DNA from: RGIG3701 sp031553595
Lineage (GTDB): Bacteria > Planctomycetota > Planctomycetia > Pirellulales > Thermoguttaceae
Reading direction: 5' to 3'
DNA: 64,000 nucleotides
Assembly (NCBI GenBank): GCA_031553595.1
Contig: JAVBLI010000001.1
Location: 1-64,000, forward strand
Shown here: positions 33,567 through 42,009 of the stretch, piece after piece
Numbering within the stretch: position 1 is the first letter of the stretch
Layout of the letters: each line of letters opens with the position of its first letter
The notes under the pieces: model-generated
What the model saw: the letters and a program-made list of their open reading frames with translations, nothing else
What the model was told of the DNA's origin: nothing
Databases searched by the model: none
Position numbers and translations under genes: made by a program

Positions 33567-35486
33567 ATGGCGCCGGACGAAAATCGCGATTTCCATCAGC
33601 AGGCAGACGGAGAACCTCAGGACGGAAAGGCAGAGCCCGCGATCGGTGCGGCGCCGGAAGCGGGAAGTGCCGGGTATCAGTCGGCTTTCGGGAAATATCT
33701 TGATCAGGGCAGTAAACAGCCGGAATCTCAGGGGGCGGCGTTTGACGCCGGGGTGCCGTGGGAAATTTCGCTGTTCAGCGGTTATGAAACCTTTCCGGTA
33801 CGGCTGCTGGAAATCCTCGCGGTGCTGGCGGGCATCTTTTGCGTGGATTTTTTCTGTTATCAGGGCACGTATTTTGGTGAGCGGGGACGGCTTTTTCTCG
33901 GCCCCAGTGGCTGGGCGGCATTTTTCGCCATCATGCCGGCCGTGTTTTTTCTGGGAAGCCGGAATCGCGCCCTGAGCGGCGCACGCATTCTCCTGACGGC
34001 GGGCATCTGGCTGGCGGCCCTGAAAATCTGGTTCAGCGCATCCGCTCTGGCGGTTTTTTCCGCCGGTGTCCTGCTGATATTTCTCGGCGCGGAAGGTACG
34101 GGCGTTACCTTTCACATCCTGGCCCTGATGCAGTACGTGTGCACCTCCCTGACGGACGGCGGAAAACGCGTGCTGCGCTATTTCGGATCTTTGCGCCATG
34201 TGTGGAAAGCACTCACCGGCATGAATCTCGCCGCGACGCTCATTCCGCTGGCCGCGGTGCTGGTTTTCGGCGCTATTTTCGTCATGGCGAATCCCCTGCT
34301 GCAACGATTTTTCCTGGATATCGGGCTCCGGCTCCAGAACTGGCTGACGTACTTGCCGCCCTTCTCGGAGCTCGTGCTGTGGTGCGTGGCCGGGTGGCTG
34401 CTGGCGGGTTTTTTGATGCCGCGAAATTTTTTGCAGACGCTGAATTTATTCCCGCCCCGCGTGGATGACCCCACGCCGAAACGCTCCGATTATTATCAGA
34501 TCGGCCTGAACACCCTCGTCGCGCTGTGCGTGCTGTTCGCGGCGAACCTGATTTTCGAGTTTTTCAGCATCTTTTTTATTCCCCGGGCGGAGGATTTCGA
34601 TTACGGCACGTACTGCCATCACGGGGCCGCGTGGATCACGTTCGCGCTGTGTCTGACGACCGTCGTGCAGGCCTTCATTTTCAGCGGGGACATTTACCGC
34701 GACGACCGGGTTTCGCTGCTGAAACGCTGGACGGTGCTGTGGACCATGGAAAATTTCCTGCTGGTGGGGGTGATTTATAACCGCCTGTGCGTGTACGTGA
34801 TGCTAAACGGGCTGACGTGGCTGCGAATCGTGGGCTTTTTGGGCGTCACGGCGGTGGCGCTGGGCCTGTTCTGGGTGCTCTGGAAACTCATGCGGCGCTA
34901 CGATCTGCCGTGGCTCATCCGCCGTTTCGCGGTCACCGTGGCCGGGCTGTTTTATCTCTTCAGCGTCGCGCCCGTGGACACGCTGGTGTATGGTTACAAT
35001 ACCCGCATCATCCTCGCGGGGAACCCCGGGCCCACGTTGCATCTGTTCATGCAAAACATCTCGCCGGAGGGGTGGTGTCAGGTGTTTCCGCTGCTGGAGT
35101 CTGAAAATTCCGTCATCCGGGAAGGGGCCGCCGCGCTTTTAGTGGAAGAATACGGCCGGCGGAGGGAGCTGGCATGGCAGCGGGAAAGTTCGAAATTCCA
35201 CTCCTGGCGGGATGTTTTTTACACCGATGCGAAGTTCATGCTGATGTTTTGTGCCCTGGAAAACGAGGTGGATTTCTCGAATGCTCCGGATAAGCGGGGC
35301 TTACTCTTACGCAGCGCGAGCCTCTGGTACTGGGATCTGGACACGCGGCAAAACCCGCAGCCCGTGCCGCCGCCGGTGGTGCTGGAGGCGGAAATGGAAG
35401 ACGAATATCGCGAGGCACCGGAAGCGGAGCCTGTGGTGGCGGAAGCGGAAGTGGAATCCAGCGAGGAGCCTGCGGTGATGCGATGA
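33567..35486 (+). CDS. DUF4173/DUF4153-like polytopic membrane protein
   Basis: 639 residues; start supported by GGGGGA eight bases upstream. A disordered, polar N-terminus of about 70 residues is followed by around 12 membrane helices (for example LLEILAVLAGIFCVDFFCY and LIPLAAVLVFGAIFVMANPL). The order of helices and the middle segment NRLCVYVMLNGLTWLRIVGF match the DUF4173 family of unknown function. A soluble C-terminal part (CQVFPLLESENSVIREGAAA) resembles a short HEAT-like unit and ends in an acidic, Ala/Glu-rich tail. Its TGA stop directly abuts a palindromic repeat element. Confidence 0.75.
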   Translation: MAPDENRDFHQQADGEPQDGKAEPAIGAAPEAGSAGYQSAFGKYLDQGSKQPESQGAAFDAGVPWEISLFSGYETFPVRLLEILAVLAGIFCVDFFCYQGTYFGERGRLFLGPSGWAAFFAIMPAVFFLGSRNRALSGARILLTAGIWLAALKIWFSASALAVFSAGVLLIFLGAEGTGVTFHILALMQYVCTSLTDGGKRVLRYFGSLRHVWKALTGMNLAATLIPLAAVLVFGAIFVMANPLLQRFFLDIGLRLQNWLTYLPPFSELVLWCVAGWLLAGFLMPRNFLQTLNLFPPRVDDPTPKRSDYYQIGLNTLVALCVLFAANLIFEFFSIFFIPRAEDFDYGTYCHHGAAWITFALCLTTVVQAFIFSGDIYRDDRVSLLKRWTVLWTMENFLLVGVIYNRLCVYVMLNGLTWLRIVGFLGVTAVALGLFWVLWKLMRRYDLPWLIRRFAVTVAGLFYLFSVAPVDTLVYGYNTRIILAGNPGPTLHLFMQNISPEGWCQVFPLLESENSVIREGAAALLVEEYGRRRELAWQRESSKFHSWRDVFYTDAKFMLMFCALENEVDFSNAPDKRGLLLRSASLWYWDLDTRQNPQPVPPPVVLEAEMEDEYREAPEAEPVVAEAEVESSEEPAVMR

Positions 35487-35633
35487 AACAGCAGCCGGGA
35501 GCGGAGCGGAACGTAGTGACGCGCAGAGACCGGATAGAATCGCCGGGATTTTTTCCACCTCGATCCGGTCTCTGGGCTAACGCTCCGCTCCCGGCTACTA
35601 TTCTTGTGAGTCAATTAATTTGATAGATGCTCT
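35485..35633. repeat. Dispersed palindromic element, copy 4 (GCAGAGACC subtype)
   Basis: AACAGCAGCCGGGAGCGGAG...GCGCAGAGACCGGAT pairs with ATCCGGTCTCTGGGC...CTCCGCTCCCGGCTACTATT. The right side continues with the outer arm TTAATTTGATAGATGCTC; the left outer arm is missing, the element starting at the stop codon of the DUF4173-like gene. Just beyond, CATCCGGTCATTACGCC (35634-35650) resembles a fragment of the other subtype's inner stem. Confidence 0.88.
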
Positions 35634-35650
35634 CATCCGGTCATTACGCC

Positions 35651-35867
35651 ATCTCTTGCCTCAACAAAATCTAGCGACCACTATTATTTATTTCAATTTC
35701 ATATACCTCGAAATTTCGTTTTGAAAATCTGAGGTATATGCGTGAAATTTTGTAAAAAAACCGTCATTTTTAGTTATTCTTGATTGAAATTTTTAGAGGC
35801 CGGGATACAATACATATAATGTGGAATTTCTTGTGCCAACGGGTGTCTTTTTTGTCGGAGAGCCGCG
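35651..35867 (+). promoter_or_regulatory. Upstream region of the beta-helix PEP-CTERM gene, with inverted repeat
   Basis: ATATACCTC (35701-35709) and GAGGTATAT (35731-35739) are a perfect 9-base inverted repeat with a 21-base loop, possibly an operator. Downstream, TACAAT (35806-35811) and TATAAT (35815-35820) are candidate -10 boxes about 55 bases before the start codon. The region is strongly AT-rich. Confidence 0.45.
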
Positions 35868-38800
35868 ATGAAGCGAATGATGAATCATAGAATTTTGATG
35901 ACAGTACTGGGTATTTGGACGTTGTTGTTTTGCACAAAGATGGCAGAGGACGCGTCGGCGGTCAATCTGGCCGATCAGCCGAACAACACCTACACCATCG
36001 ACGGTTTGACGACCGGGAATTTGACGGTCGGCGACGCGTTCACCAATACGCCTGTGGGTTCTCCGGTGGGAACGATTATTATTAATGGCGCCACCGGCCG
36101 GCGTGTGATTCTCGACAATACCATTTCGGACAATATCAATATCGAATACAGTTTTCCAAGCACGGCATTAAATAATGAGAGCCGGATTACGCTTACAAAG
36201 ACGAATACCTTTCAGGGCACCATCACCGGCAAAGGCGGCATTCTTTATTTGAACAACGCCGGCGGTCTGGGGCATGCGGACAACACGCTTTATCTTGATG
36301 CGTCCTATATCATGACCGATGCCGCCCCGACGATCACCCAGGGGATTGTCATCGCCAACGGCTCCTGGGCCGGGCTGCGTGCCAGCAATCAAAATTTTTC
36401 GGTGACCGGTTCCATCAGCGGCGGCGGCGATTTCATCGTCGTCACCGACGGTGCGACGCTCACACTCAACAGCACCAACGCCAACACCTATACCGGCGTC
36501 ACCGGCATCGGCACCGTGCAGGGCGGCGGCAACACCAACGCCTTTCTAAAGCTTGGCAAAAACGAAGTCCTCCCCTCGACGACGGTCGTGGAACTCGGAA
36601 AATCGTCGAAATCGGCTTACGGTTATACCAGCGCCGGGTCGCAATTACAGCTCGACGGTAAAACGCAGACCATCGCCGGGCTTTATGGCGTGGGCCAAAT
36701 CGTCGGCGGCAACGGGATACTGAATATCAATGCCGCTAACGGAACGTCTTACGACTTCACCGGCCTGCTCTCCAACGTCACCATCAACCTCGACGGCACC
36801 GGCACGCAGATCATCGGCGGTGGCACCGATACCGTCCCGAACACCGCCACGAACACCAACGTGAACGTCAATTCCGGCACTCTGGAGCTGGCCAAGACGA
36901 CGGGTGTCACCGCGGTGAGCACGCTGACGGTCAACAACGGCGGCATGGTGCGTGTCAACAACAACGGAACCCGGCAGCAGGTCAGCGGTCTGGTCACCGT
37001 GAACTCTGGCGGCACGCTGAACATCAACGGCGGCTTGTTCTCGGCCGGCGGCGGTCTGGTGGGCGATGGTACGGTCACCGGTGGTGGAACGATGGATATC
37101 AACACCGGCGGCGGAACGCAAACCTTCACCGGCGCCCTGACCGTCGGCACGATCAACAAAAGCAACAACGGCACGCAAAACCTCTCCCCGACGACATCCC
37201 TGCAAAACACCAACTTCACGGTCACCGGCGGCACGCTGCAAATCAACACCGCCAATGCCGGCTCGAACTACCTGGGCAATAATATTACCGTCAACGGCGG
37301 CACCTTCCAGGTCATGAACACTGCCGCCGCGCAGACCATCGGCGGCGCCTTTTCCATCACCACCGGCACCTTCAATCTCAACGGCGCAACCGTCGGGACC
37401 ACGGGCCTCAACGGGGCGGGAACCCTCAACGGTAACGGCACGCTGAACATCTCCCTGGCTTCCGGCGCATCCCACACATTTACGGGAACATTCACCGCGG
37501 CCGGGGCGATCAACATCAGCGGCGCCGGCGGCACGCAAACCATCGGCGGCGGAAATAATGCCAGCGGCACAAACATCACCGTCAATTCCGGCACGCTGAT
37601 TTTTGACAAAACCATCAACAACACGCTGGCCAGTACCCTGACGATCAACAACGGCGCCGTGGTGGAAATCAAAAGCGGCAACGCGACCACCCAAGTCATT
37701 TCCAATGTGATAACGATCGCCACTGGAGGCACGCTGAACGTCAACGGTGGCAACTTCGCCAACACCGCTAATCTCACTAACAACGGGACCATTAATCTCA
37801 GCGGCGGAAATCTCTCAACCCGTGCCCTGATCAGTGCGGCGGGCCAAGGGAATATCGTCAACGCTGCCGACACGCGCTCCGTGCTGACGATCAATCAACA
37901 AGATACCGGCGCCGAACAGACGTATCGCGGAACGATTACCGGAGACATTCGACTTGTGAGTATCGGCGCCGGCCGACAGCGATTCGAGGCAAACCTGGAG
38001 CACACCGGCGGCACGAGTATTGAGGCCGGCACGTTTTATGTGACGAACAACATCAAAGTCGGAACCGGCGCGATTACGCTGAAGAACGCTGCCACGTTCA
38101 TGACCGGTGTGACAACGGCGCTGGCGAACGATTTCGTCGTCGACGCCACCGGCGGTAACCTGCGCATCGGCGGCGCGTCGACGCTGACGCTTAACGGCAA
38201 CATCACCGGCACCGGCCTGCTGACGCTAAACAACGGCGAAGGCGGTGGTGACGCGAAAAAACTCGTTCTTAACGGCGACAACAGCGGTTTCTCCGGAGGA
38301 ATCCAGCTCGGCGGCACATCCGACGCGTCCAGAACGACCGTGGAAGTTGGGAACGATTCCGGGCTGGGCACCGGGACGCTGAAGCTCAATAACGCAGGCC
38401 CGACCACGCTTACATTTGTGGCCGCCGCGGGTGCGACGCGTACCATCGCCAACGAGGTGGATATCAACGGAAGAAACTTGACGTTTAACGCGTCGACCGG
38501 CGCCAACGCGCTATTTTCGGGGAGCCTCACCGGCGGCGGCACCTTCATCAGCACCGGCGTGGATTACCTGCTGAACCTCTCTGATTGGACGGCGGATCAT
38601 AAAATCTGGAGCGGCCTGACCGCCGGGGTCACGTTTACGGACGCCGCGGATGTGATGTTCTATTTTACGGCAAGCAATCCTGATGACCTCATCGGGCAGA
38701 CATTCTCCCTTTTCGAGGATGCCACGCTGAATTCGACGCTGACGAGCGACAATTTCAGTTTTATCGGCGATCTTCCTAGCGGCGTGATTCTGACCTGGAC

Positions 38801-38939
38801 CGCCCAGGACACGGACGGCTACTGGGGTATTACGCTTACCGGGTACTCGGTGACCCCGGAGCCTGCGACGTGGGTGATGATGATCATGGCGGGGCTGGGG
38901 GTGTTTTTCATGCGGCGCAGAAGCTGCGCGGCTGGCTGA
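35868..38939 (+). CDS. Giant beta-helical PEP-CTERM surface protein (autotransporter-like passenger repeats)
   Basis: 1023 residues; GGAGAG lies seven bases before the ATG. After the signal peptide (ILMTVLGIWTLLFCTKM region) comes a long Gly/Thr/Asn-rich beta-solenoid with units such as NGGTFQVMNTAAAQTIGG and VTGGTLQINTANAG, like autotransporter-associated repeats. The last 30 residues are a PEP-CTERM signal: TPEPATWVMMIMAGLGVFFM followed by RRR. No autotransporter beta-barrel is present, so export and sorting would depend on exosortase. Such proteins often act in adhesion or matrix. The repeat units are divergent at DNA level, suggesting old expansion. A good terminator follows. Confidence 0.9.
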   Translation: MKRMMNHRILMTVLGIWTLLFCTKMAEDASAVNLADQPNNTYTIDGLTTGNLTVGDAFTNTPVGSPVGTIIINGATGRRVILDNTISDNINIEYSFPSTALNNESRITLTKTNTFQGTITGKGGILYLNNAGGLGHADNTLYLDASYIMTDAAPTITQGIVIANGSWAGLRASNQNFSVTGSISGGGDFIVVTDGATLTLNSTNANTYTGVTGIGTVQGGGNTNAFLKLGKNEVLPSTTVVELGKSSKSAYGYTSAGSQLQLDGKTQTIAGLYGVGQIVGGNGILNINAANGTSYDFTGLLSNVTINLDGTGTQIIGGGTDTVPNTATNTNVNVNSGTLELAKTTGVTAVSTLTVNNGGMVRVNNNGTRQQVSGLVTVNSGGTLNINGGLFSAGGGLVGDGTVTGGGTMDINTGGGTQTFTGALTVGTINKSNNGTQNLSPTTSLQNTNFTVTGGTLQINTANAGSNYLGNNITVNGGTFQVMNTAAAQTIGGAFSITTGTFNLNGATVGTTGLNGAGTLNGNGTLNISLASGASHTFTGTFTAAGAINISGAGGTQTIGGGNNASGTNITVNSGTLIFDKTINNTLASTLTINNGAVVEIKSGNATTQVISNVITIATGGTLNVNGGNFANTANLTNNGTINLSGGNLSTRALISAAGQGNIVNAADTRSVLTINQQDTGAEQTYRGTITGDIRLVSIGAGRQRFEANLEHTGGTSIEAGTFYVTNNIKVGTGAITLKNAATFMTGVTTALANDFVVDATGGNLRIGGASTLTLNGNITGTGLLTLNNGEGGGDAKKLVLNGDNSGFSGGIQLGGTSDASRTTVEVGNDSGLGTGTLKLNNAGPTTLTFVAAAGATRTIANEVDINGRNLTFNASTGANALFSGSLTGGGTFISTGVDYLLNLSDWTADHKIWSGLTAGVTFTDAADVMFYFTASNPDDLIGQTFSLFEDATLNSTLTSDNFSFIGDLPSGVILTWTAQDTDGYWGITLTGYSVTPEPATWVMMIMAGLGVFFMRRRSCAAG

Positions 38940-38970
38940 CGCCGCAGTGTTTTGTGAAAAAAATGCGTGA

Positions 38971-39004
38971 AAACCCGGCTGCGCGATGGTGGCCGGGTTT
39001 TTTT
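38971..39004 (+). terminator. Rho-independent terminator of the beta-helix PEP-CTERM gene
   Basis: AAACCCGGC (38971-38979) pairs with GCCGGGTTT (38992-39000), followed by a T-run. It lies 31 bases past the stop. Confidence 0.9.
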
Positions 39005-39026
39005 GTGTGGCACAGAGGAGGAGCGA

Positions 39027-39992
39027 ATGGCGAGGTATTTTGTAGGACGAAAAAATGGACGCGTTTTGTGCGGCATGATGGCGGCGGTGTTTTTTTTGTT
39101 TTCGCCGCAGTGTGTTCTTGCGCAAAAGAAGCCCGGCGACACGCGGCTGCCGGAAATGTACGCGCGACTGACGCCGCTTCACGAAACGCTTCCCGCCCCT
39201 CAGCCCGGTGACTGGCTGGCGCAACATAAAGAGCCGGGCCAGACTTTTGTGCAGTACCGCGGCTCGAAATACGTGAAAGCCGTGCCAGCCCGCAAAACGC
39301 TGTACATCCAGGTGCTGGGCGAGATGACCCCGAAACAGACGGAGATCATCGGCATCACACGCGAGTACACGGAGATTTATTTTGGCCTGCCGGTGAAGAT
39401 TCAGCCCGCGATTTCCGTGAAAAACTTCCCGAAAACCGCCCAGCGGAACCACCCGGAATGGGGGAATCACCAACTGCTGACGGGACACATCCTGGAAAAA
39501 GTCCTTTACCCCCGGCTGCCCGCCGATGCTTGTGCGTACATCGCGTTCACGGCCCACGACCTTTACCCCGGCGACGGCTGGAATTTCGTGTTCGGATATG
39601 CGTCTTATAAAGCCCGTGTGGGCGTGTGGTCCATTTATCGTAACGGCGAGCCGGAAAAATCGGACGAGGAATACCGCCTGTGCCTGAAACGGACGCTGCG
39701 AATCGCGACGCACGAAACGCTGCACATGTTCTCCATGCTGCACTGCACGCGCTGGCGGTGCAATTTGAACGGCGTGAATCACCTGCCAGAGGCGGACGCC
39801 ACGCCGCTGTGGCTGTGCCCCGAGTGTCTGGGGAAGGTTAAACTGGCCACGGGCGTGGACCTGCCGAAGCGTTTTGACGCTCTGATCGCGTTTTTCGAAA
39901 AACATAAATTTGCGGACGAGGCGGCGTTTTACAAAAAAGAAAAGGCGCTTTTTCTAAAAAAACCGGAAAAAGTGGAAAAACCAGAAAAATGA
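39027..39992 (+). CDS. Secreted archaemetzincin-like metalloprotease (peptidase M54)
   Basis: 321 residues from ATG 39027, with GAGGAG eight bases upstream; the open frame continues to 38967 through the terminator, which is rejected. Signal peptide MMAAVFFLFSPQCVLA. The metzincin zinc site is HETLHMFSMLHC (His229, Glu230, His233, His239) and is followed by Cys240, Cys245 and CPEC (264-267), the second zinc site unique to archaemetzincins. The glycine of HExxHxxGxxHC is serine. Known archaemetzincins are aminopeptidases or of unknown role and are usually cytoplasmic; an exported form is notable. The tail is Lys/Glu-rich. Confidence 0.9.
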   Translation: MARYFVGRKNGRVLCGMMAAVFFLFSPQCVLAQKKPGDTRLPEMYARLTPLHETLPAPQPGDWLAQHKEPGQTFVQYRGSKYVKAVPARKTLYIQVLGEMTPKQTEIIGITREYTEIYFGLPVKIQPAISVKNFPKTAQRNHPEWGNHQLLTGHILEKVLYPRLPADACAYIAFTAHDLYPGDGWNFVFGYASYKARVGVWSIYRNGEPEKSDEEYRLCLKRTLRIATHETLHMFSMLHCTRWRCNLNGVNHLPEADATPLWLCPECLGKVKLATGVDLPKRFDALIAFFEKHKFADEAAFYKKEKALFLKKPEKVEKPEK

Positions 39993-40012
39993 CCGCCGGC
40001 CGTGCCTGCTTC

Positions 40013-40041
40013 TTGACTTTTTACCCGCCAGCGTCTATAAT
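40013..40041 (+). promoter_or_regulatory. Sigma-70-type promoter for tyrA-rph
   Basis: TTGACT (40013-40018), exactly 17 bases, TATAAT (40036-40041). The first ATG of the following gene is at 40093. Confidence 0.85.
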
Positions 40042-40092
40042 ATTATTTCGCATATTAACAGCGTGGTTTTCAGGGGTTTAGCGGAACGTAAC

Positions 40093-40947
40093 ATGGCGGA
40101 TTTCCCGGAAACGGTGACCATTCTCGGCGTGGGGCTCATCGGCGCGTCCCTCGGACGGGGGCTGATTGCGCGAACAGGCGTGCGGCGGGTGGTCGGCTGG
40201 GGCCGAAATTCGGAAAAACTGGCGCGGGCCGTGGAGCTGAAAGCGATCACGGACGGCACCACGGTGCTGGCGGACGCAGTGCGGGATGCGGATCTGGTGG
40301 TGGTGTGCACGCCTGTGGGCATGATTCCGGAGCTCGTGCGCGAGGCGGCGCAACACGCCCGGCCGGGGACGCTCCTCACGGATGCGGGGAGCACGAAAGC
40401 CGGCCTGGCGCGGGAAATCGAGCGAATGGAACTGAAAAACGCGTGCCGGTTTTTGGGTGCGCATCCCGTGGCGGGGAAAGAAGATCACTCGCTGGAGGCG
40501 TCTGACGGCGGGCTTTTTGACGGCCGGCTGACGGTATTGACGCCCGTGGAGGACACGCCCGCGGAGGATGTGCGGCAACTGACGGCGTTCTGGCAGGCGG
40601 TGGGCAGCCGGGTGGAGTGCATGCCGCCGGAAACGCATGACGCGGTGCTTGCGCGGACGAGTCACGTGCCGCATGCGCTGGCGTGTGTGCTGGCGAAAAT
40701 CGTGCCGCCGGAGCTGTTTCCGTATGCGGGCACGGGGTACGCCACTACCAGCCGACTGGCCCGCGGCAGCGTGGACGTGTGGCGCGACATCCTGCTGGAG
40801 AATGCGAACGCGGTGCAGAATGTGCTTCAGGACGCCGCGGCGGAACTTCACGCCCTGCAAGCCGCCCTGCAAGCATCGGATGCCGGGGCGCTAGAGCGTT
40901 TCCTGGACGCCGCGAAACGAAACCGGGACGCGTTCCCCCACGCATAA
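40093..40947 (+). CDS. tyrA: Prephenate/arogenate dehydrogenase
   Basis: 284 residues from ATG 40093; the frame extends to a GTG at 40063 but the family starts with TVTILGVGLIGASLGRGL. NAD(P)-dependent oxidative decarboxylation of prephenate in tyrosine synthesis. Motifs: GVGLIGASLG Rossmann loop, LVVVCTPVGMIPEL, TDAGSTKAGL, RFLGAHPVAGKEDH with the catalytic histidine, FDGRLTVLTPVEDTP, and HDAVLARTSHVPHALA with the second conserved histidines. No ACT domain or chorismate mutase fusion; length is typical of short TyrA enzymes. It is 38 bases upstream of rph and is probably cotranscribed from the promoter at 40013. Confidence 0.95.
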   Translation: MADFPETVTILGVGLIGASLGRGLIARTGVRRVVGWGRNSEKLARAVELKAITDGTTVLADAVRDADLVVVCTPVGMIPELVREAAQHARPGTLLTDAGSTKAGLAREIERMELKNACRFLGAHPVAGKEDHSLEASDGGLFDGRLTVLTPVEDTPAEDVRQLTAFWQAVGSRVECMPPETHDAVLARTSHVPHALACVLAKIVPPELFPYAGTGYATTSRLARGSVDVWRDILLENANAVQNVLQDAAAELHALQAALQASDAGALERFLDAAKRNRDAFPHA

Positions 40948-40954
40948 TCCCCGA

Positions 40955-40989
40955 TTAACCATTCACCATTAACAATGAACCATTCATGG
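40955..40989. repeat. Heptanucleotide array between tyrA and rph
   Basis: TTAACCA, TTCACCA, TTAACAA, TGAACCA and TTCATGG in exact phase; the ATG in the last unit is the rph start. There is no Shine-Dalgarno sequence before rph. Confidence 0.75.
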
Positions 40990-41732
40990 ACACACGTTAC
41001 GACGGTCGCGCGGCGGACGCCCTGCGGGCGATAAAAATTCAGCGGCATTTCACCCGGACGGCCCCCGGAAGCGTGTTCATCCAGGCGGGCGGCACCACGG
41101 TGCTGTGCACGGCGTCCGTTTCCACGCAACTTCCGCCGTGGATGGATCCGGAGAAGGGCCGCGGGTGGATCACGGCGGAGTATAACATGCTGCCGGGAAG
41201 CACGTCGCCGCGGAAAAAACGTGACCGGGAGGGAAAGCTGGACGGGCGGACGTCCGAGATTCAGCGGCTTATCGGCCGGAGTCTGCGGGCGGTGGCGGAC
41301 ATGAAAAAGCTGGGCCCGGTGATGGTGGCCGTGGACTGTGACGTGCTGGAGGCGGACGGCGGGACGCGGACGCTTTCCATCACCGGCGCGACGATCGCCG
41401 TGATGGATGCCCTGGCGGCCCATGCGCCGTTTGCGCCGGGGAACCGCGCGCCGGAAACGTATCCGCTGCGCGACACCGTGGCGGCGGTGAGCGTGGGCGT
41501 GGTGTGGGGCGTGCCGCTTCTGGATCTTTGTTATCAGGAGGATTCCGCGGCGGAAGTGGACATGAATGTGGTGATGACGGGGGCCGGGCGTTTCGTGGAA
41601 ATTCAGGGCACCGGTGAAGAAACGACTTTTGATGATGCGCAACTGGCGGACATGCTGGGGCTGGCGAAAAAAGGAATCCGGGAGCTCACCGCCCTGCAGC
41701 GCGAATGCCTGGGAGAGAATTACCCGTTTTAG
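40986..41732 (+). CDS. rph: Ribonuclease PH
   Basis: 248 residues; trims tRNA 3' ends by phosphorolysis in the cytoplasm. Motifs: GSVFIQAGGTTVLCTASV, WITAEYNMLPGST, the RNA/phosphate site RTSEIQRLIGRSLRAVAD, DCDVLEADGGTRTLSITGA with the metal-binding aspartates, and VDMNVVMTGAGRFVEIQGT. Length is normal. The start codon is formed by a heptamer repeat and has no ribosome site, so it probably relies on coupling with tyrA or on a leaderless-like context. Its TAG stop codon is at the end of a palindromic element and could have been supplied by the insertion. Confidence 0.96.
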   Translation: MDTRYDGRAADALRAIKIQRHFTRTAPGSVFIQAGGTTVLCTASVSTQLPPWMDPEKGRGWITAEYNMLPGSTSPRKKRDREGKLDGRTSEIQRLIGRSLRAVADMKKLGPVMVAVDCDVLEADGGTRTLSITGATIAVMDALAAHAPFAPGNRAPETYPLRDTVAAVSVGVVWGVPLLDLCYQEDSAAEVDMNVVMTGAGRFVEIQGTGEETTFDDAQLADMLGLAKKGIRELTALQRECLGENYPF

Positions 41733-41947
41733 AGCAATTATTATATTAATGTATCCGCAAGAACAGCAGCCGGGAATGAAGCGCTAGCGCAATGACCGGA
41801 TAGAAGTGGAAACCCACTCCCCACTTCCGGCAGGCCGATTAAAATAGCCTGACATTCCCCGTTTCTATCCGGTCATTGCGCTGCACTGCGTTCCGCTGCA
41901 TTCCCGGCTGCTGTTCTTGTGAGTAAATTAATTTGATAGATGCTCTA
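41730..41947. repeat. Dispersed palindromic element, copy 5 (full length, AATGACC subtype)
   Basis: 218 bases with imperfect 45-base inverted ends: TAGAGCAATTATTATATT on the left matches the complement of AATTTGATAGATGCTCTA on the right, followed inward by CAAGAACAGCAGCCGGGAAT and the inner stem GCGCAATGACCGGATAGAA. Ends read GAGCA...TGCTC flanked by TA on both sides. The centre shares GAAGTGGAAA and CCGATTAAAATA with copy 6. No open frame of any length is inside. The left end is the rph stop codon. Confidence 0.92.
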
Positions 41948-42009
41948 AATGAGTGTTAACCGCAAATAGTATTTCGTTTTTATATAACTTCGTATTTCAA
42001 GGAAATTTT

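Noticed and set aside
33303..34304. 333-codon minus-strand open frame
   Set aside because: It spans the end of one plus-strand gene and the start of the next in antisense; composition is that of a shadow frame.
36645..37894. Minus-strand open frames within the beta-helix gene
   Set aside because: Low-complexity shadows of the Gly/Thr/Asn repeats.
38967..39026. Upstream start for the archaemetzincin
   Set aside because: The extension would read through the terminator hairpin; ATG 39027 has a good ribosome site and signal peptide.
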